NCBI RefSeq assembly: GCF_031846585.1
Contig: NZ_JAVRHK010000002.1
Span: 62,001 to 126,000 of the forward strand
Direction: 5' to 3'
Source of the DNA: Autumnicola musiva
GTDB taxonomy: Bacteria; Bacteroidota; Bacteroidia; Flavobacteriales; Flavobacteriaceae
Length of the DNA stretch: 64,000 bases
The translations under genes were made by a program, and so were the position numbers. Of the stretch, positions 41,965 to 50,933 are shown piece after piece. The stretch's first letter is position 1; each line of letters opens with the position of its first letter. The notes below the pieces were generated by a model. That model was not told the DNA's origin, ran no database searches, and saw nothing but the letters and a program-made list of their open reading frames with translations.

Positions 41965-44126
41965 TATTTTTTTCCGATTTTCTTTTTCAATAATTGAGCA
42001 TTAATGGCCACTATGATGGTACTCAAACTCATAAGTACAGCTCCAACGGCTGGACCTAAAACAAAACCGGTAGAATAAAGCACTCCGGCAGCCAACGGAA
42101 TGGCAATAACGTTATACCCCGTCGCCCAAATAAGGTTCTGGATCATTTTATTGTATGTAGCCTTACCGAACAAAATCAAGTTAGCAATATCTTGTGGGTT
42201 GCTGTTTACCAAAATAATATCCGCAGTTTCAGCGGCTACGTCTGTGCCAGAACCTACTGCAATACCTACATTGGCTTGAGCCAGAGCCGGTGCATCGTTC
42301 ACGCCGTCTCCTGTCATTGCCACAAACTCTCCCTTACTTTCCAATTCTTTTACTATTTCCACTTTTTGATGTGGCAAAACTTCGGCGTAGTATCCATCCA
42401 AGCCGAGTTTATCGCTAACAGCTTTGGCAGTTCTTTCATTATCACCGGTAGCCATTAAAACTTTTATATTATTCTTTTTAAAGACTTTTATAGCCTCGGC
42501 AGATTCTGGTCTTATTTCATCGGCAAGTGCAATATATCCTGCCAGTTTTCCATCAATCAAGACAAAGACGACAGTTTCAGCGGCGTCACTATAGGCATCT
42601 TCGGGAATAGTTATTTTTTCATCCCTTAAATAACCAGGACTAACCACTTTTATTTGCTTTCCTTCTACATTTGCTTCCACACCTTTACCCGTAATCGCAT
42701 TAAAGTTTTCTGGATTTGGGATAGCAACTTTATCTTCTTTTATCTTTTTAATTATTCCAACGGCAATAGGGTGTTCCGAGCTTTGCTCCAAAGCACTCGC
42801 CAACCGTAATATTTCCTCTTTCGAAAATTTTTCATTTACAGATTCAATTCTTGTAACCCCAAAATCTCCCTTAGTAAGCGTTCCCGTCTTATCAAATAAT
42901 AAGGCCGATATTTTTCGGGACTCTTCAAAAGCGGTCCTGTTGCGAATCAACAACCCGTTCTGAGCAGATACAGCTGTTGAAATAGCAACTACTAACGGAA
43001 TCGCAAGACCTAAAGCGTGCGGACATGCAATAATCATTACGGTTACCATTCTTTCCAATGCATAAACAAATGGAAAGCCCAATATGAGCCAAACCGCTAA
43101 TGTTCCAAATCCAATTCCCAATGCAACGTAAGTCAACCATTTTGCAGCCCTGTCAGAGAGGTTTTGCATTTTTGATTTAGACTTTTGTGCTTCCTCGACC
43201 ATAGTGATGACCTTGTTGAGATAGCTGTCCTTTCCGGTATGCTCTACTTTTACTTTTAAACTGCCATTACCGTTTACCGAACCTCCAATTACTTTATCTT
43301 TTTTATCTTTTTTTACCGGTTTAGATTCTCCGGTAAGCATGGATTCATTTAGATAACTAGAACCTTCTACTATAATACCATCAGCGGGAACTTTTTCCCC
43401 TGGTTTTACAAGTATTACGTCATCTTTCAGTAAATCTTCCAGAGGAATATCTTCAATAGTGTCTCCTTTAACACGATGTGCCTCGGCAGGCATCATGCTT
43501 ACTAACAGCTGCAAGGCCTTAGAGGCGCCTAGAACGCTTTTCATCTCTATCCAATGACCTACAAGCATAATAGCAATAAGCGTAGCCAGTTCCCAGAAAA
43601 AATCGACACCTTCTAAACCAAACACCGTTGCCGAACTATAAAAGTACGCCACGGTAATGGCCATAGAAATAAGGGTCATCATTCCCGGTGCACCTTTTTT
43701 AACCTCGGACCAGAATCCGGTAATAAATGGCCAGCCGCCATAGAAATATACTACCGAAGAAAGAGCGAATAAAATGTACTGGTTTCCAGGAAGCAAAAAC
43801 TCATACCCAATAAAATCTTGTATCATAGGGGAGATGATCAGGATGGGAATGGTCAAGATTAAAGTTACCCAAAACCGTTTTCTAAAATCGGCAATCATCA
43901 TTTTATGATGGTCGTGCCCGTGTTCTCCGTGCCCTGGATTGTGGCCAGAATGGTCTCCACTGCCGTGGTTCATCTTACTATGATCCATAGCCTTTTCGTG
44001 GCCGTGCTTTGTTTTTTCGATATGATGGTCTTTTATCTCTTCTTCTTTTTTTTCTGCTTCTATCTTTGTGGAATCTTTCCCTTTGCTTTTATGGCCGTGA
44101 TTTTTATGGTCTTTGTGATTTTCCAT
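41964..44126 (-). CDS. copB: CopB-type copper/silver P-type ATPase
   Basis: P1B ATPase exporting copper or silver across the inner membrane, 720 aa. The first 75 residues are His-rich (repeated HGH, HDHH), a metal-binding tail instead of CxxC domains. The membrane motif is CPH (IIACPHALGLAIP), marking the P1B-3/CopB branch. LTGES, DKTGTLTKG (phosphorylated Asp) and TGDGVNDAPAL are intact. Confidence 0.93.
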   Translation of the reverse strand: MENHKDHKNHGHKSKGKDSTKIEAEKKEEEIKDHHIEKTKHGHEKAMDHSKMNHGSGDHSGHNPGHGEHGHDHHKMMIADFRKRFWVTLILTIPILIISPMIQDFIGYEFLLPGNQYILFALSSVVYFYGGWPFITGFWSEVKKGAPGMMTLISMAITVAYFYSSATVFGLEGVDFFWELATLIAIMLVGHWIEMKSVLGASKALQLLVSMMPAEAHRVKGDTIEDIPLEDLLKDDVILVKPGEKVPADGIIVEGSSYLNESMLTGESKPVKKDKKDKVIGGSVNGNGSLKVKVEHTGKDSYLNKVITMVEEAQKSKSKMQNLSDRAAKWLTYVALGIGFGTLAVWLILGFPFVYALERMVTVMIIACPHALGLAIPLVVAISTAVSAQNGLLIRNRTAFEESRKISALLFDKTGTLTKGDFGVTRIESVNEKFSKEEILRLASALEQSSEHPIAVGIIKKIKEDKVAIPNPENFNAITGKGVEANVEGKQIKVVSPGYLRDEKITIPEDAYSDAAETVVFVLIDGKLAGYIALADEIRPESAEAIKVFKKNNIKVLMATGDNERTAKAVSDKLGLDGYYAEVLPHQKVEIVKELESKGEFVAMTGDGVNDAPALAQANVGIAVGSGTDVAAETADIILVNSNPQDIANLILFGKATYNKMIQNLIWATGYNVIAIPLAAGVLYSTGFVLGPAVGAVLMSLSTIIVAINAQLLKKKIGKK

Positions 44127-44137
44127 GATTTCTATTT

Positions 44138-44875
44138 TTAAGTATTAGGATATTTTAGGTTTAGTTTTTTTAAATGCTCCGTAATTATATTGGCAACGCT
44201 AAAGTTGCGGTGCCAACGTTTATCTGCGGGTATAATATGCCAGGAAGGTTCATCGCAGTCATTTAATAACATATTGTAGCCAGCTCTATAAGCCTCCCAT
44301 TTTTTAGCTGCTTTTTTATCATTGGCACTATATTTCCAACGTTTATGAGGTTTTAAAAGTCGTTCTTTTATACGCTGTTTTTGTTCTTCTTTCGAGATAT
44401 GGAGAAAAAATTTTAGTACATGAATGTTACTCAGTTTAAAATGCTGTTCAAGATGCTTTATGAGTTTACAACGGTGTGCGAGAATCTCTTCTGGAAGGGA
44501 ATTGTTGAGCCTTGGCATCATTATATCTTCGTAATACGAACGGTTAAAAATTTGAATCATACCCTTTGGTGGAATATGGGGGTAAACACGCCATAAAAAG
44601 TCGTGCTTCAACTCTTCCTCGGTCGGTTTTTTAAACGATTTAACCTGAACGCCCTGCGGATTCATACTGCTAAGGGCATGACGAATGGTGCCGTCTTTGC
44701 CGGAAGTATCCATGCCCTGTAGGATAATAAGCAAACCAAAACGCCCATCGGCATAAAACATATTCTGAAGTTCAAAAAATTCTTTGCGAAGCTGTGCCAG
44801 ATTTTTCTTTGCCTCGCCTTTTGAAATCGTTTGGGGTGGTTTGGTTGAAATTTTATCTAAATTTATCATTTTCAA
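44138..44875 (-). CDS. ppk2: Polyphosphate kinase 2
   Basis: Transfers phosphate between polyphosphate and nucleotides. 245 aa. Walker A GMDTSGKDGTIRHAL (near residue 54), RSYYEDIMMPRL (lid region) and the C-terminal KRWKYSANDKKAAKKWEAY are typical PPK2 features. It could regenerate nucleoside di- or triphosphates from polyphosphate during metal or energy stress. 11 bp before copB. Confidence 0.92.
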   Translation of the reverse strand: MKMINLDKISTKPPQTISKGEAKKNLAQLRKEFFELQNMFYADGRFGLLIILQGMDTSGKDGTIRHALSSMNPQGVQVKSFKKPTEEELKHDFLWRVYPHIPPKGMIQIFNRSYYEDIMMPRLNNSLPEEILAHRCKLIKHLEQHFKLSNIHVLKFFLHISKEEQKQRIKERLLKPHKRWKYSANDKKAAKKWEAYRAGYNMLLNDCDEPSWHIIPADKRWHRNFSVANIITEHLKKLNLKYPNT

Positions 44876-44879
44876 GATT

Positions 44880-45173
44880 TTATCTTAATTTTTTTCGCAT
44901 TGCTTCCGTTAGGTTTTCAGCATAGACACCGTAAGCATCTACCAAAAGACCCTTAATGCCGTTTTTAGAAGATATAGCATATAAAATACTATTATCATCG
45001 GTACTGCTCATTCCTTCAAAGCGATAGGTTTTATCTACTTTAAAATCTTCTGGCCGGATCTCAATTTTCAGGGAAGGACATTCTAAGCACTCTGGTTTTA
45101 AATTGAAATCATAAGGATAGTCGTTTGCTTGTAAGTCATTTATGGCTTCTGAAAGTGTATCGTAATTTGTCAT
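44880..45173 (-). CDS. Small conserved protein of unknown function
   Basis: 97 aa, acidic N-terminus (TLSEAINDLQANDYPYDFNL), a CLEC pair near residue 33 and a C-terminal YAISSKNGIKGLLVDAYGVY stretch. Homologs in Bacteroidota are sometimes labelled phosphoribosylpyrophosphate synthetase, but it is far too short for that enzyme and has no PRPP loop. 4 bp from ppk2. Confidence 0.65.
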   Translation of the reverse strand: MTNYDTLSEAINDLQANDYPYDFNLKPECLECPSLKIEIRPEDFKVDKTYRFEGMSSTDDNSILYAISSKNGIKGLLVDAYGVYAENLTEAMRKKLR

Positions 45174-45179
45174 CTGTCT

Positions 45180-45872
45180 TTATTTATAGTTCATTGTAAA
45201 ATAGCTCTTATCCTCTTCTGTAAATTCCTGAAAGGTCAATAAACCTTTTTCATTTAATTTTTCGATAACGGTATAATTGAGTTGCTTAATGCGAATTCCC
45301 CAGGCATAGGCTTTAATATTAATTTTTGATTTTATAGTGTTTTTCCCATCCTCTAATTTTCGGTCATAAATTTTTATGATGCTTTTGGAACCAAAAAAGT
45401 TTAACAAGCCCGAGTCAAAACTCATTTCCAATTTAATATCTTTCAAGTTTTGTAAATCGTAGAGCTTTTTAAAATTTTCAGAAATGGTATTAATTTCGGT
45501 TTCTTTTGATTTTGGCTTGGAAAACGGAAAAGCCATTATCATTACATTGGCGTCATCTGGCTCACAACGGTAGGTAGTAGTGTATTTATCGGTTGATTGT
45601 TTGTTTTTGTCAAACAATTCTGTAACTACCTTTATTTCATAATATCCATTTTCCTTTATTGTTTCTCCAGCTTCAAAAGTTTGTTTATTGAGAAAATCAC
45701 CTTCTTTATCAAAATTTTTTCGCACTACATCCCTGCCTGAAATCTGCCCGATAAGCATTTCGTTTTGAGCATTTATACCTGTACAGCCCAAAATAAAATA
45801 GAACAATGCTGCCGTGAACATCATAGCTGTGCTATATGTTGTAGGATATTTTCTATTGAATTTTCTAAACAT
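45180..45872 (-). CDS. Hypothetical exported protein
   Basis: 230 aa. N-terminal hydrophobic segment (residues 14-36, MMFTAALFYFILGCTG) that could be a lipoprotein signal with Cys near residue 30 or a plain signal peptide. The rest is mixed alpha/beta with no known motif. In the operon between the small protein and an AAA ATPase. Confidence 0.55.
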   Translation of the reverse strand: MFRKFNRKYPTTYSTAMMFTAALFYFILGCTGINAQNEMLIGQISGRDVVRKNFDKEGDFLNKQTFEAGETIKENGYYEIKVVTELFDKNKQSTDKYTTTYRCEPDDANVMIMAFPFSKPKSKETEINTISENFKKLYDLQNLKDIKLEMSFDSGLLNFFGSKSIIKIYDRKLEDGKNTIKSKINIKAYAWGIRIKQLNYTVIEKLNEKGLLTFQEFTEEDKSYFTMNYK

Positions 45873-45911
45873 TTTCTTTATAAATTACATTTAGATACTT
45901 GATCGTGTATG

Positions 45912-46454
45912 CTATTCTATGTTTTTTAAAATAAATTCTACCCGTTCAGTTGGTGGCAAAACTGGAACAGAAACAATTGGAAATCCCAAGGAAGTGTAAA
46001 CATCTATTATTAATTGGTGTATTTTCTTTTGAGCCTCTTCATCCTCAGTACGGGCATAATCTTTGGTGAATGGTAATCGGTCTAAAATGAATATTTTTTT
46101 ATAGGAAGTGTTTTTAACTGCGGTGAGCAGCTTCTCATCATAATCAAGCTTTAAAAATTGATAGTATGCCATAGCATCTGGAATGGCCCTATCTAAGAAA
46201 ACCAAGTCTTGGGGCAATATGGAAGCTTCTTGTTCTATTTGCATATCCAAGACCCCTATTTGAAATTTCTTACGATTACTTCTTAATTCTTCAACCGTTT
46301 GACCTTCAGTACGCATGGTGTCTATATAGTGCCTTGCATGCTCAATGGTTGTTTTATAACCTCTCTCAGCCAGCATATTAATTACAGTGGTTTTTCCAGT
46401 ACTAGGTCCGCCGGTAATCACTTGCCAGTTCGTGCTTGCTTTTTTGGTTTGCAT
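45912..46454 (-). CDS. AAA_28-type ATPase/kinase-like protein
   Basis: 180 aa with P-loop GGPSTGKTTVI (residues 15-25), DRAIPDAMAYY near 88 and RLPFTKDYARTE near 126. This is the NadR/Ttd14-like small P-loop family that often acts as a nucleotide or lipid kinase. Substrate unknown. Confidence 0.75.
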   Translation of the reverse strand: MQTKKASTNWQVITGGPSTGKTTVINMLAERGYKTTIEHARHYIDTMRTEGQTVEELRSNRKKFQIGVLDMQIEQEASILPQDLVFLDRAIPDAMAYYQFLKLDYDEKLLTAVKNTSYKKIFILDRLPFTKDYARTEDEEAQKKIHQLIIDVYTSLGFPIVSVPVLPPTERVEFILKNIE

Positions 46455-46472
46455 TTTTATATGATTAACAAA

Positions 46473-47846
46473 TTATACATTTTCTATACTATATAGCTGT
46501 GGGATTTCCGAATCCCATTGATAAGTTTCTTTAATTCCTTTCTGCAATGCTTCCGCACTTTCTTTTTCACCGTGTACTATGAAAATGCGCTCTGGCGTAT
46601 TTTTTATTTTGCCCATCCATTCTATAAGTTCTTTATGGTCTGCGTGTGCCGAAAGCCCTTCAATTTCTGCAACTTCCATATGAAACGGCACCCATTTTCC
46701 GTACACTTTCAATTCCTTATCACCTTCCAATAATTTTCTTCCCCGAGTACCTTCGGCCTGATAACCCACAAAGAGCAAAGTGTTGTTTGAATTTTGTGCT
46801 TGGGTTTCGAGATAGTTGAGCATTCTTCCGCCAGTAAGCATTCCGCTTCCTGCAATCACAATTTTTGGTTTGTTATCGGTTCGTAATTCCATAGTTTCCC
46901 GATAACTGCTTACGACCGTAAAATGTGAACACATTTCATCACATTCATTCTCATCTAGTCTGTGCCAGTCCCTTGTGCGATGAAACAATTCCAATACACT
47001 AGCGCCCATTGGGCTGTCCATTATCATTCGTACTTTTGGGATTTTCTTCTCTTTCAATAATTTCCAAAAAATCACCATCATCAGTTGGGCGCGTTCTACC
47101 GAAAAACTTGGAATAAAAAGACTTCCACCTCTATTGATAGTGTCATTGACCAATTTTTCAATCTGCGGAAGTGCTTCTACTTCATCTGGATGAAACCTTC
47201 CACCATAGGTTGATTCTATAAATAGTACATTGGCTTTTTTCGGTTTTAACGGTGGATATAATAGTAAATCGTTAGTTCTACCAATATCTCCTGAAAACAC
47301 AAAACGTTTCCCGTATACATCCAACTCAATGTAAGTGGCACCCAGAATGTGCCCGTTGTATTGGAAACGAACTCTGATACCGTCAAACAATGGAATCCAT
47401 TGTGCTTGTGGAATACCTTTAAAATGCGGAATGGTTTTTTCTACATCCTTCAAATCGTAAAGTGGTTCGGCAGGACTGTGTTTGGAATAGCCTTCTTTGT
47501 TGGCACGTTCTGCTTCCTGTTCCTGAATTTTAGCGCTATCGTTCAAGATGATCGTGGCGATGTCTAATGTGGGATTGGTACCATAGATAGGCCCATTGAA
47601 TCCTTGCTTGACTAATCGAGGCAGATAGCCCGTGTGGTCTAAATGACCGTGGGTAAGCAAGACCATATCAATTTCCGAAACTTTCACTGGTGGATAGTCC
47701 CAGTTTTTAAGGCGTAATTCCTTTAGCCCTTGAAAAAGTCCGCAGTCTATGAGTATTTTTATATCTCCTGTATCCACTAAATATTTTGAGCCGGTTACGG
47801 TTCCTGCTGCTCCCAAAAAGTGGATGTTTATTTTATTGGTTTTCAT
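46473..47846 (-). CDS. Beta-CASP metallo-beta-lactamase-fold hydrolase (RNase-like)
   Basis: 457 aa. Zinc motif THGHLDHTG (near residue 65), SGDIGR, the beta-CASP insert with IESTYGGRFHP, and a late SAHADHKEL, the arrangement of CPSF73-like RNA exonucleases. Residues for catalysis are intact. Cytosolic. Part of the stress island operon. Confidence 0.87.
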   Translation of the reverse strand: MKTNKINIHFLGAAGTVTGSKYLVDTGDIKILIDCGLFQGLKELRLKNWDYPPVKVSEIDMVLLTHGHLDHTGYLPRLVKQGFNGPIYGTNPTLDIATIILNDSAKIQEQEAERANKEGYSKHSPAEPLYDLKDVEKTIPHFKGIPQAQWIPLFDGIRVRFQYNGHILGATYIELDVYGKRFVFSGDIGRTNDLLLYPPLKPKKANVLFIESTYGGRFHPDEVEALPQIEKLVNDTINRGGSLFIPSFSVERAQLMMVIFWKLLKEKKIPKVRMIMDSPMGASVLELFHRTRDWHRLDENECDEMCSHFTVVSSYRETMELRTDNKPKIVIAGSGMLTGGRMLNYLETQAQNSNNTLLFVGYQAEGTRGRKLLEGDKELKVYGKWVPFHMEVAEIEGLSAHADHKELIEWMGKIKNTPERIFIVHGEKESAEALQKGIKETYQWDSEIPQLYSIENV

Positions 47847-47861
47847 CTTTATAGTATTTTT

Positions 47862-48116
47862 TTAGTGTCCACCACAGCAGGAAGATGTGTTTCCTTTACC
47901 TTGGTTAGATTTGCTCAATTCCACTATTTCTTTATATAGATTACGGGAATCCTTTTTGATAAAAAGAGCCAATTTCTTTATGGATTTAGGTTCAAAGTGT
48001 ACCATTTCCAGTAATATCTCAAGGGCTTCTTCAAGTAGTTTAGAATCATCTTCCAATGCTTGGTAAAATGGCTCTAAATCGATACTGTCCTTTTCTTTCA
48101 GTTCATCTGTTTTCAT
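47862..48116 (-). CDS. Small helical protein ending in a CCGGH metal-like tail
   Basis: 84 aa, mostly charged helices, ending SSCCGGH. The Cys-Cys-Gly-Gly-His tail looks like a soft-metal site. No family recognised. Confidence 0.5.
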   Translation of the reverse strand: MKTDELKEKDSIDLEPFYQALEDDSKLLEEALEILLEMVHFEPKSIKKLALFIKKDSRNLYKEIVELSKSNQGKGNTSSCCGGH

Positions 48117-48152
48117 TTCTTCTATTTTTAAATTAAAAATTTAAATAGTGCT

Positions 48153-48995
48153 TTAATGAATTCTACATAGTTCTCTTGAATCCTCAAGAATCTTTTTGTG
48201 TCTTGATTTTGGCACTCCTACTTGTTCTAAAATTTTTGGTGTTTCGTGAAGCTCTTTGCAGAGCACGATTCCTTTCTCCAATAATTTCATTTTCTCGGCT
48301 TTGGTCAGCGTTGTTAAAGCAGTTAAGGGGTGCAAGCCGGACTTGTCTATCCTGTTTTTTAAACCATCGCCCCTTGGGTAATCCCAGCTTGTCAATAATA
48401 GCCCAACGCATTTACCATATTGTATAGCATCACTTGTAAATCGGGTGTTGGTATATAAACCTCCTTTGTGAATTTTAGCTTCGTGACCTTTTTGGCGCTC
48501 CCATTGTTTTTCTACGTCCAAAAATCTTGAATGGATATAAAGGGGCACTTTAACATTGCAAACCCGCCCTTGATCACTATGGTATTTACATTCAATCATA
48601 TAATGTTCGTTATCCTGTTGGGCTATCACATCTGTTTCGTGCTGCACGCAATTGCCCTGCACAATCACACCCACCTGTGTTACAAACCCCTCGTGCGTTA
48701 ATAGTTTGCTCACAAACCTTTCAAATGGAAAGCCCGTTGGGCCCAGCTCCATCAAAGCTTTTTTGAGTTTGTACTTTGAAGCACTTACCCTCGATCTTAA
48801 TTTTAGCATCTTGAAAGCCAATTGATAGATTTTCTTAGTGGTCATTCCTTCTTCAATCTGCTCTTGCACCTCCTGTGCTATATCTTGAATAAGATCCTCA
48901 TCTGCCTGTGAACGTCGCAGAGAATTGATGAGTTTGTTTATATCAAAAGCTTCGTACTCGCCGGAATATTTTTTTATTAGGACTGGTTTATTCAT
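48153..48995 (-). CDS. ATP-cone domain fused to an Mrr-like endonuclease
   Basis: 280 aa. Residues 1-85 form an ATP-cone (VLIKKYSGEYEAFDINKLINSL), as in ribonucleotide reductase regulators. Residues 90-200 look like a restriction-endonuclease core (ETDVIAQQDNEHYMIECKYH, D-ExK). The C-terminus is a basic helical bundle. Likely a nucleotide-gated DNA- or RNA-cutting enzyme; target unknown. Confidence 0.7.
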   Translation of the reverse strand: MNKPVLIKKYSGEYEAFDINKLINSLRRSQADEDLIQDIAQEVQEQIEEGMTTKKIYQLAFKMLKLRSRVSASKYKLKKALMELGPTGFPFERFVSKLLTHEGFVTQVGVIVQGNCVQHETDVIAQQDNEHYMIECKYHSDQGRVCNVKVPLYIHSRFLDVEKQWERQKGHEAKIHKGGLYTNTRFTSDAIQYGKCVGLLLTSWDYPRGDGLKNRIDKSGLHPLTALTTLTKAEKMKLLEKGIVLCKELHETPKILEQVGVPKSRHKKILEDSRELCRIH

Positions 48996-48997
48996 TG

Positions 48998-49828
48998 TTA
49001 TACCTTAATGGTCATTACCGGCAATTCGGAATGATTGGTTACGCCCTCGGCGATACTTTTGGAGAACAGGCTTAAAAAACCTGTACGGCCACTAGTACAC
49101 ATTGCTATTAAATCGGCATCTTTATATTTCAAAAAATTGTTTATACCTGTTTCTACATCAGGTTCATTATATACATTCATTGAAAAGTTATCCAAATCGG
49201 GGAATTTCTTCAAGAATTCCTTGATGGGGTCCAAACCCTGTTCTATACTGTTAAAATCAGTTTGGGTATTAACCCTCAATAAATGAAGATGTGCACCGCA
49301 CTTTTCCGCAATAGAAATAACCTGCTTAAATGCTTCGCTCACATCTTCCAGAAAATCTGAAACAAAAACAATATTATTAAAAGGAAAAGTTACTTTTTCA
49401 TCCTTAACCACAATTACAGGGACATCGGCTTTTCTTACAATTTTCTCTACATTGCTTCCCAGTAATTCGCGCACTCCACCTCGGGTGCCGCTGCTTCCTG
49501 TAACAATAAAGTCGTGGTGAAAATGACCGGAGTGTTTAAGTATATTTGCCTGTCCGCCATCAAACTCAAGGAACGTCCTGCATTCAAGCTCTTGTTGTTC
49601 TGCTTTTTTTTCCAGTGCTCTCAAGGAGGCTTTTGCACTTCCTATTTCTTTTACTGTTTCTGGATATCTTTTTTCTTTTTCCTTATCTAGCTCAACCCAG
49701 TTTACGGGGGTGTTAATTAAGTGAAAAAAATGAATTTCTGAATTGTAAAGCTTTGCCATTTCAATTCCGAGTTCCTCTGCTTTCTTGCAGTTTTCTGAAA
49801 AGTTTGTAGGTACGAGTATGTTTTTCAT
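48998..49828 (-). CDS. Tandem universal stress protein
   Basis: 276 aa with two Usp domains. The first starts MKNILVPTNFSENCKKAEEL and has a VTGSSGTRG loop (the ATP-binding GxxG pattern is approximate); the second begins near residue 145 and ends AEGVTNHSELPVMTI. Two bases from the ATP-cone gene. Confidence 0.85.
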   Translation of the reverse strand: MKNILVPTNFSENCKKAEELGIEMAKLYNSEIHFFHLINTPVNWVELDKEKEKRYPETVKEIGSAKASLRALEKKAEQQELECRTFLEFDGGQANILKHSGHFHHDFIVTGSSGTRGGVRELLGSNVEKIVRKADVPVIVVKDEKVTFPFNNIVFVSDFLEDVSEAFKQVISIAEKCGAHLHLLRVNTQTDFNSIEQGLDPIKEFLKKFPDLDNFSMNVYNEPDVETGINNFLKYKDADLIAMCTSGRTGFLSLFSKSIAEGVTNHSELPVMTIKV

Positions 49829-49860
49829 GATTTATTGGTTTTAAATTGTTTTCGTTATAA

Positions 49861-50922
49861 TTAAGCTATGGTTATACTATCTTCCAGATATACCTGTTGG
49901 ACGGAGTGCAGTAACTCAATCCCTCTAATAAAAGGCTTTTGAAATGCTTTTCGACCCATAATCAATCCAGAGCCGCCAGCTCTTTTATTGATTAATGCTG
50001 TTGTTACCGCTTCGGTCAAATCTGATTCACCTTTAGAGCCACCGCCGGAATTGATCAATCCTATTTTGCCCATATAGCAATTGGCGACTTGTAATCGACA
50101 AAGGTCAATGGGATGTTCTGTGGTAAGGGTTTTATACATTTCATCATCATATTTTCCAAACCCAATTTCCTTAAATCCAAAATTGTTTGTAGGTAATTTT
50201 TGTTTGATGATATCTGCCTGTATCGTTACGCCGATATGATTAGCTTGTCCGGTAACGTCGGCGGCAGCGTGATAATCTTTCTTTTCGGTTTTAAAATTTT
50301 CATTGCGGGTATAGCACCATAAAATGGTAGCCATTCCTAAACTATGGGCTTCTTCAAAAGCTTCGGCTATTTCCTTTAGCTGTCTATTACTTTCTTCAGA
50401 ACCAAAATAAATGGTGGCACCCACAGCAACGGCTCCCATATTCCAAGCTGATTTTACTTTTCCGAATAGTGTTTGGTCATATTTGTTTGGGTAGGTAAGC
50501 AGTTCATTGTGGTTAATCTTCACGATAAACGGAATTTTATGGGCATATTTTCGTGCGTTTAATCCTAAAACCCCAAAGGTGGAAGCCACTCCATTACATC
50601 CTGCTTCTATTGCCAATTTTATAATATTCTCCGGGTCAAAATAATCCGGGTTTTTATAGAATGAAAAAGCAGCACTGTGCTCAATACCCTGGTCTACGGG
50701 AAGGATGCTCAAATAGCCTGTACCGCCAAGGTTTCCGTGGTTATACAATTGCGAAAGACTTCGCAGTACCTGTGGATTTCTGTTACTTTGAACAAATACC
50801 TTATCTATGTTTGCTTTACTGGGGGTTTGCAGTTCATCCTTTGTTATTTTTTCACAAACGTGTTCCAAATAGAAGTCTGCCTTTTCTCCTAAAAGTCCTA
50901 TTATGTTTTTGCTTATTTTCAT
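49861..50922 (-). CDS. Class I fructose-bisphosphate aldolase (archaeal/DhnA type)
   Basis: Interconverts fructose-1,6-bisphosphate and triose phosphates through a Schiff-base Lys. 353 aa. Motifs ILPVDQGIEHSAA (near residue 76), PFIVKINHNELLTYP and the phosphate loop NSGGGSKGES mark the FbaB/DhnA branch. It is next to an archaeal-type GAPDH, with 11 bp between them, and follows a Usp gene. Confidence 0.88.
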   Translation of the reverse strand: MKISKNIIGLLGEKADFYLEHVCEKITKDELQTPSKANIDKVFVQSNRNPQVLRSLSQLYNHGNLGGTGYLSILPVDQGIEHSAAFSFYKNPDYFDPENIIKLAIEAGCNGVASTFGVLGLNARKYAHKIPFIVKINHNELLTYPNKYDQTLFGKVKSAWNMGAVAVGATIYFGSEESNRQLKEIAEAFEEAHSLGMATILWCYTRNENFKTEKKDYHAAADVTGQANHIGVTIQADIIKQKLPTNNFGFKEIGFGKYDDEMYKTLTTEHPIDLCRLQVANCYMGKIGLINSGGGSKGESDLTEAVTTALINKRAGGSGLIMGRKAFQKPFIRGIELLHSVQQVYLEDSITIA

Positions 50923-50933
50923 CTCGATAGTGT

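Noticed and set aside
44880..45173. Phosphoribosylpyrophosphate synthetase
   Set aside because: Only 97 residues with no PRPP-binding loop or catalytic flexible loop; the label would be misleading.
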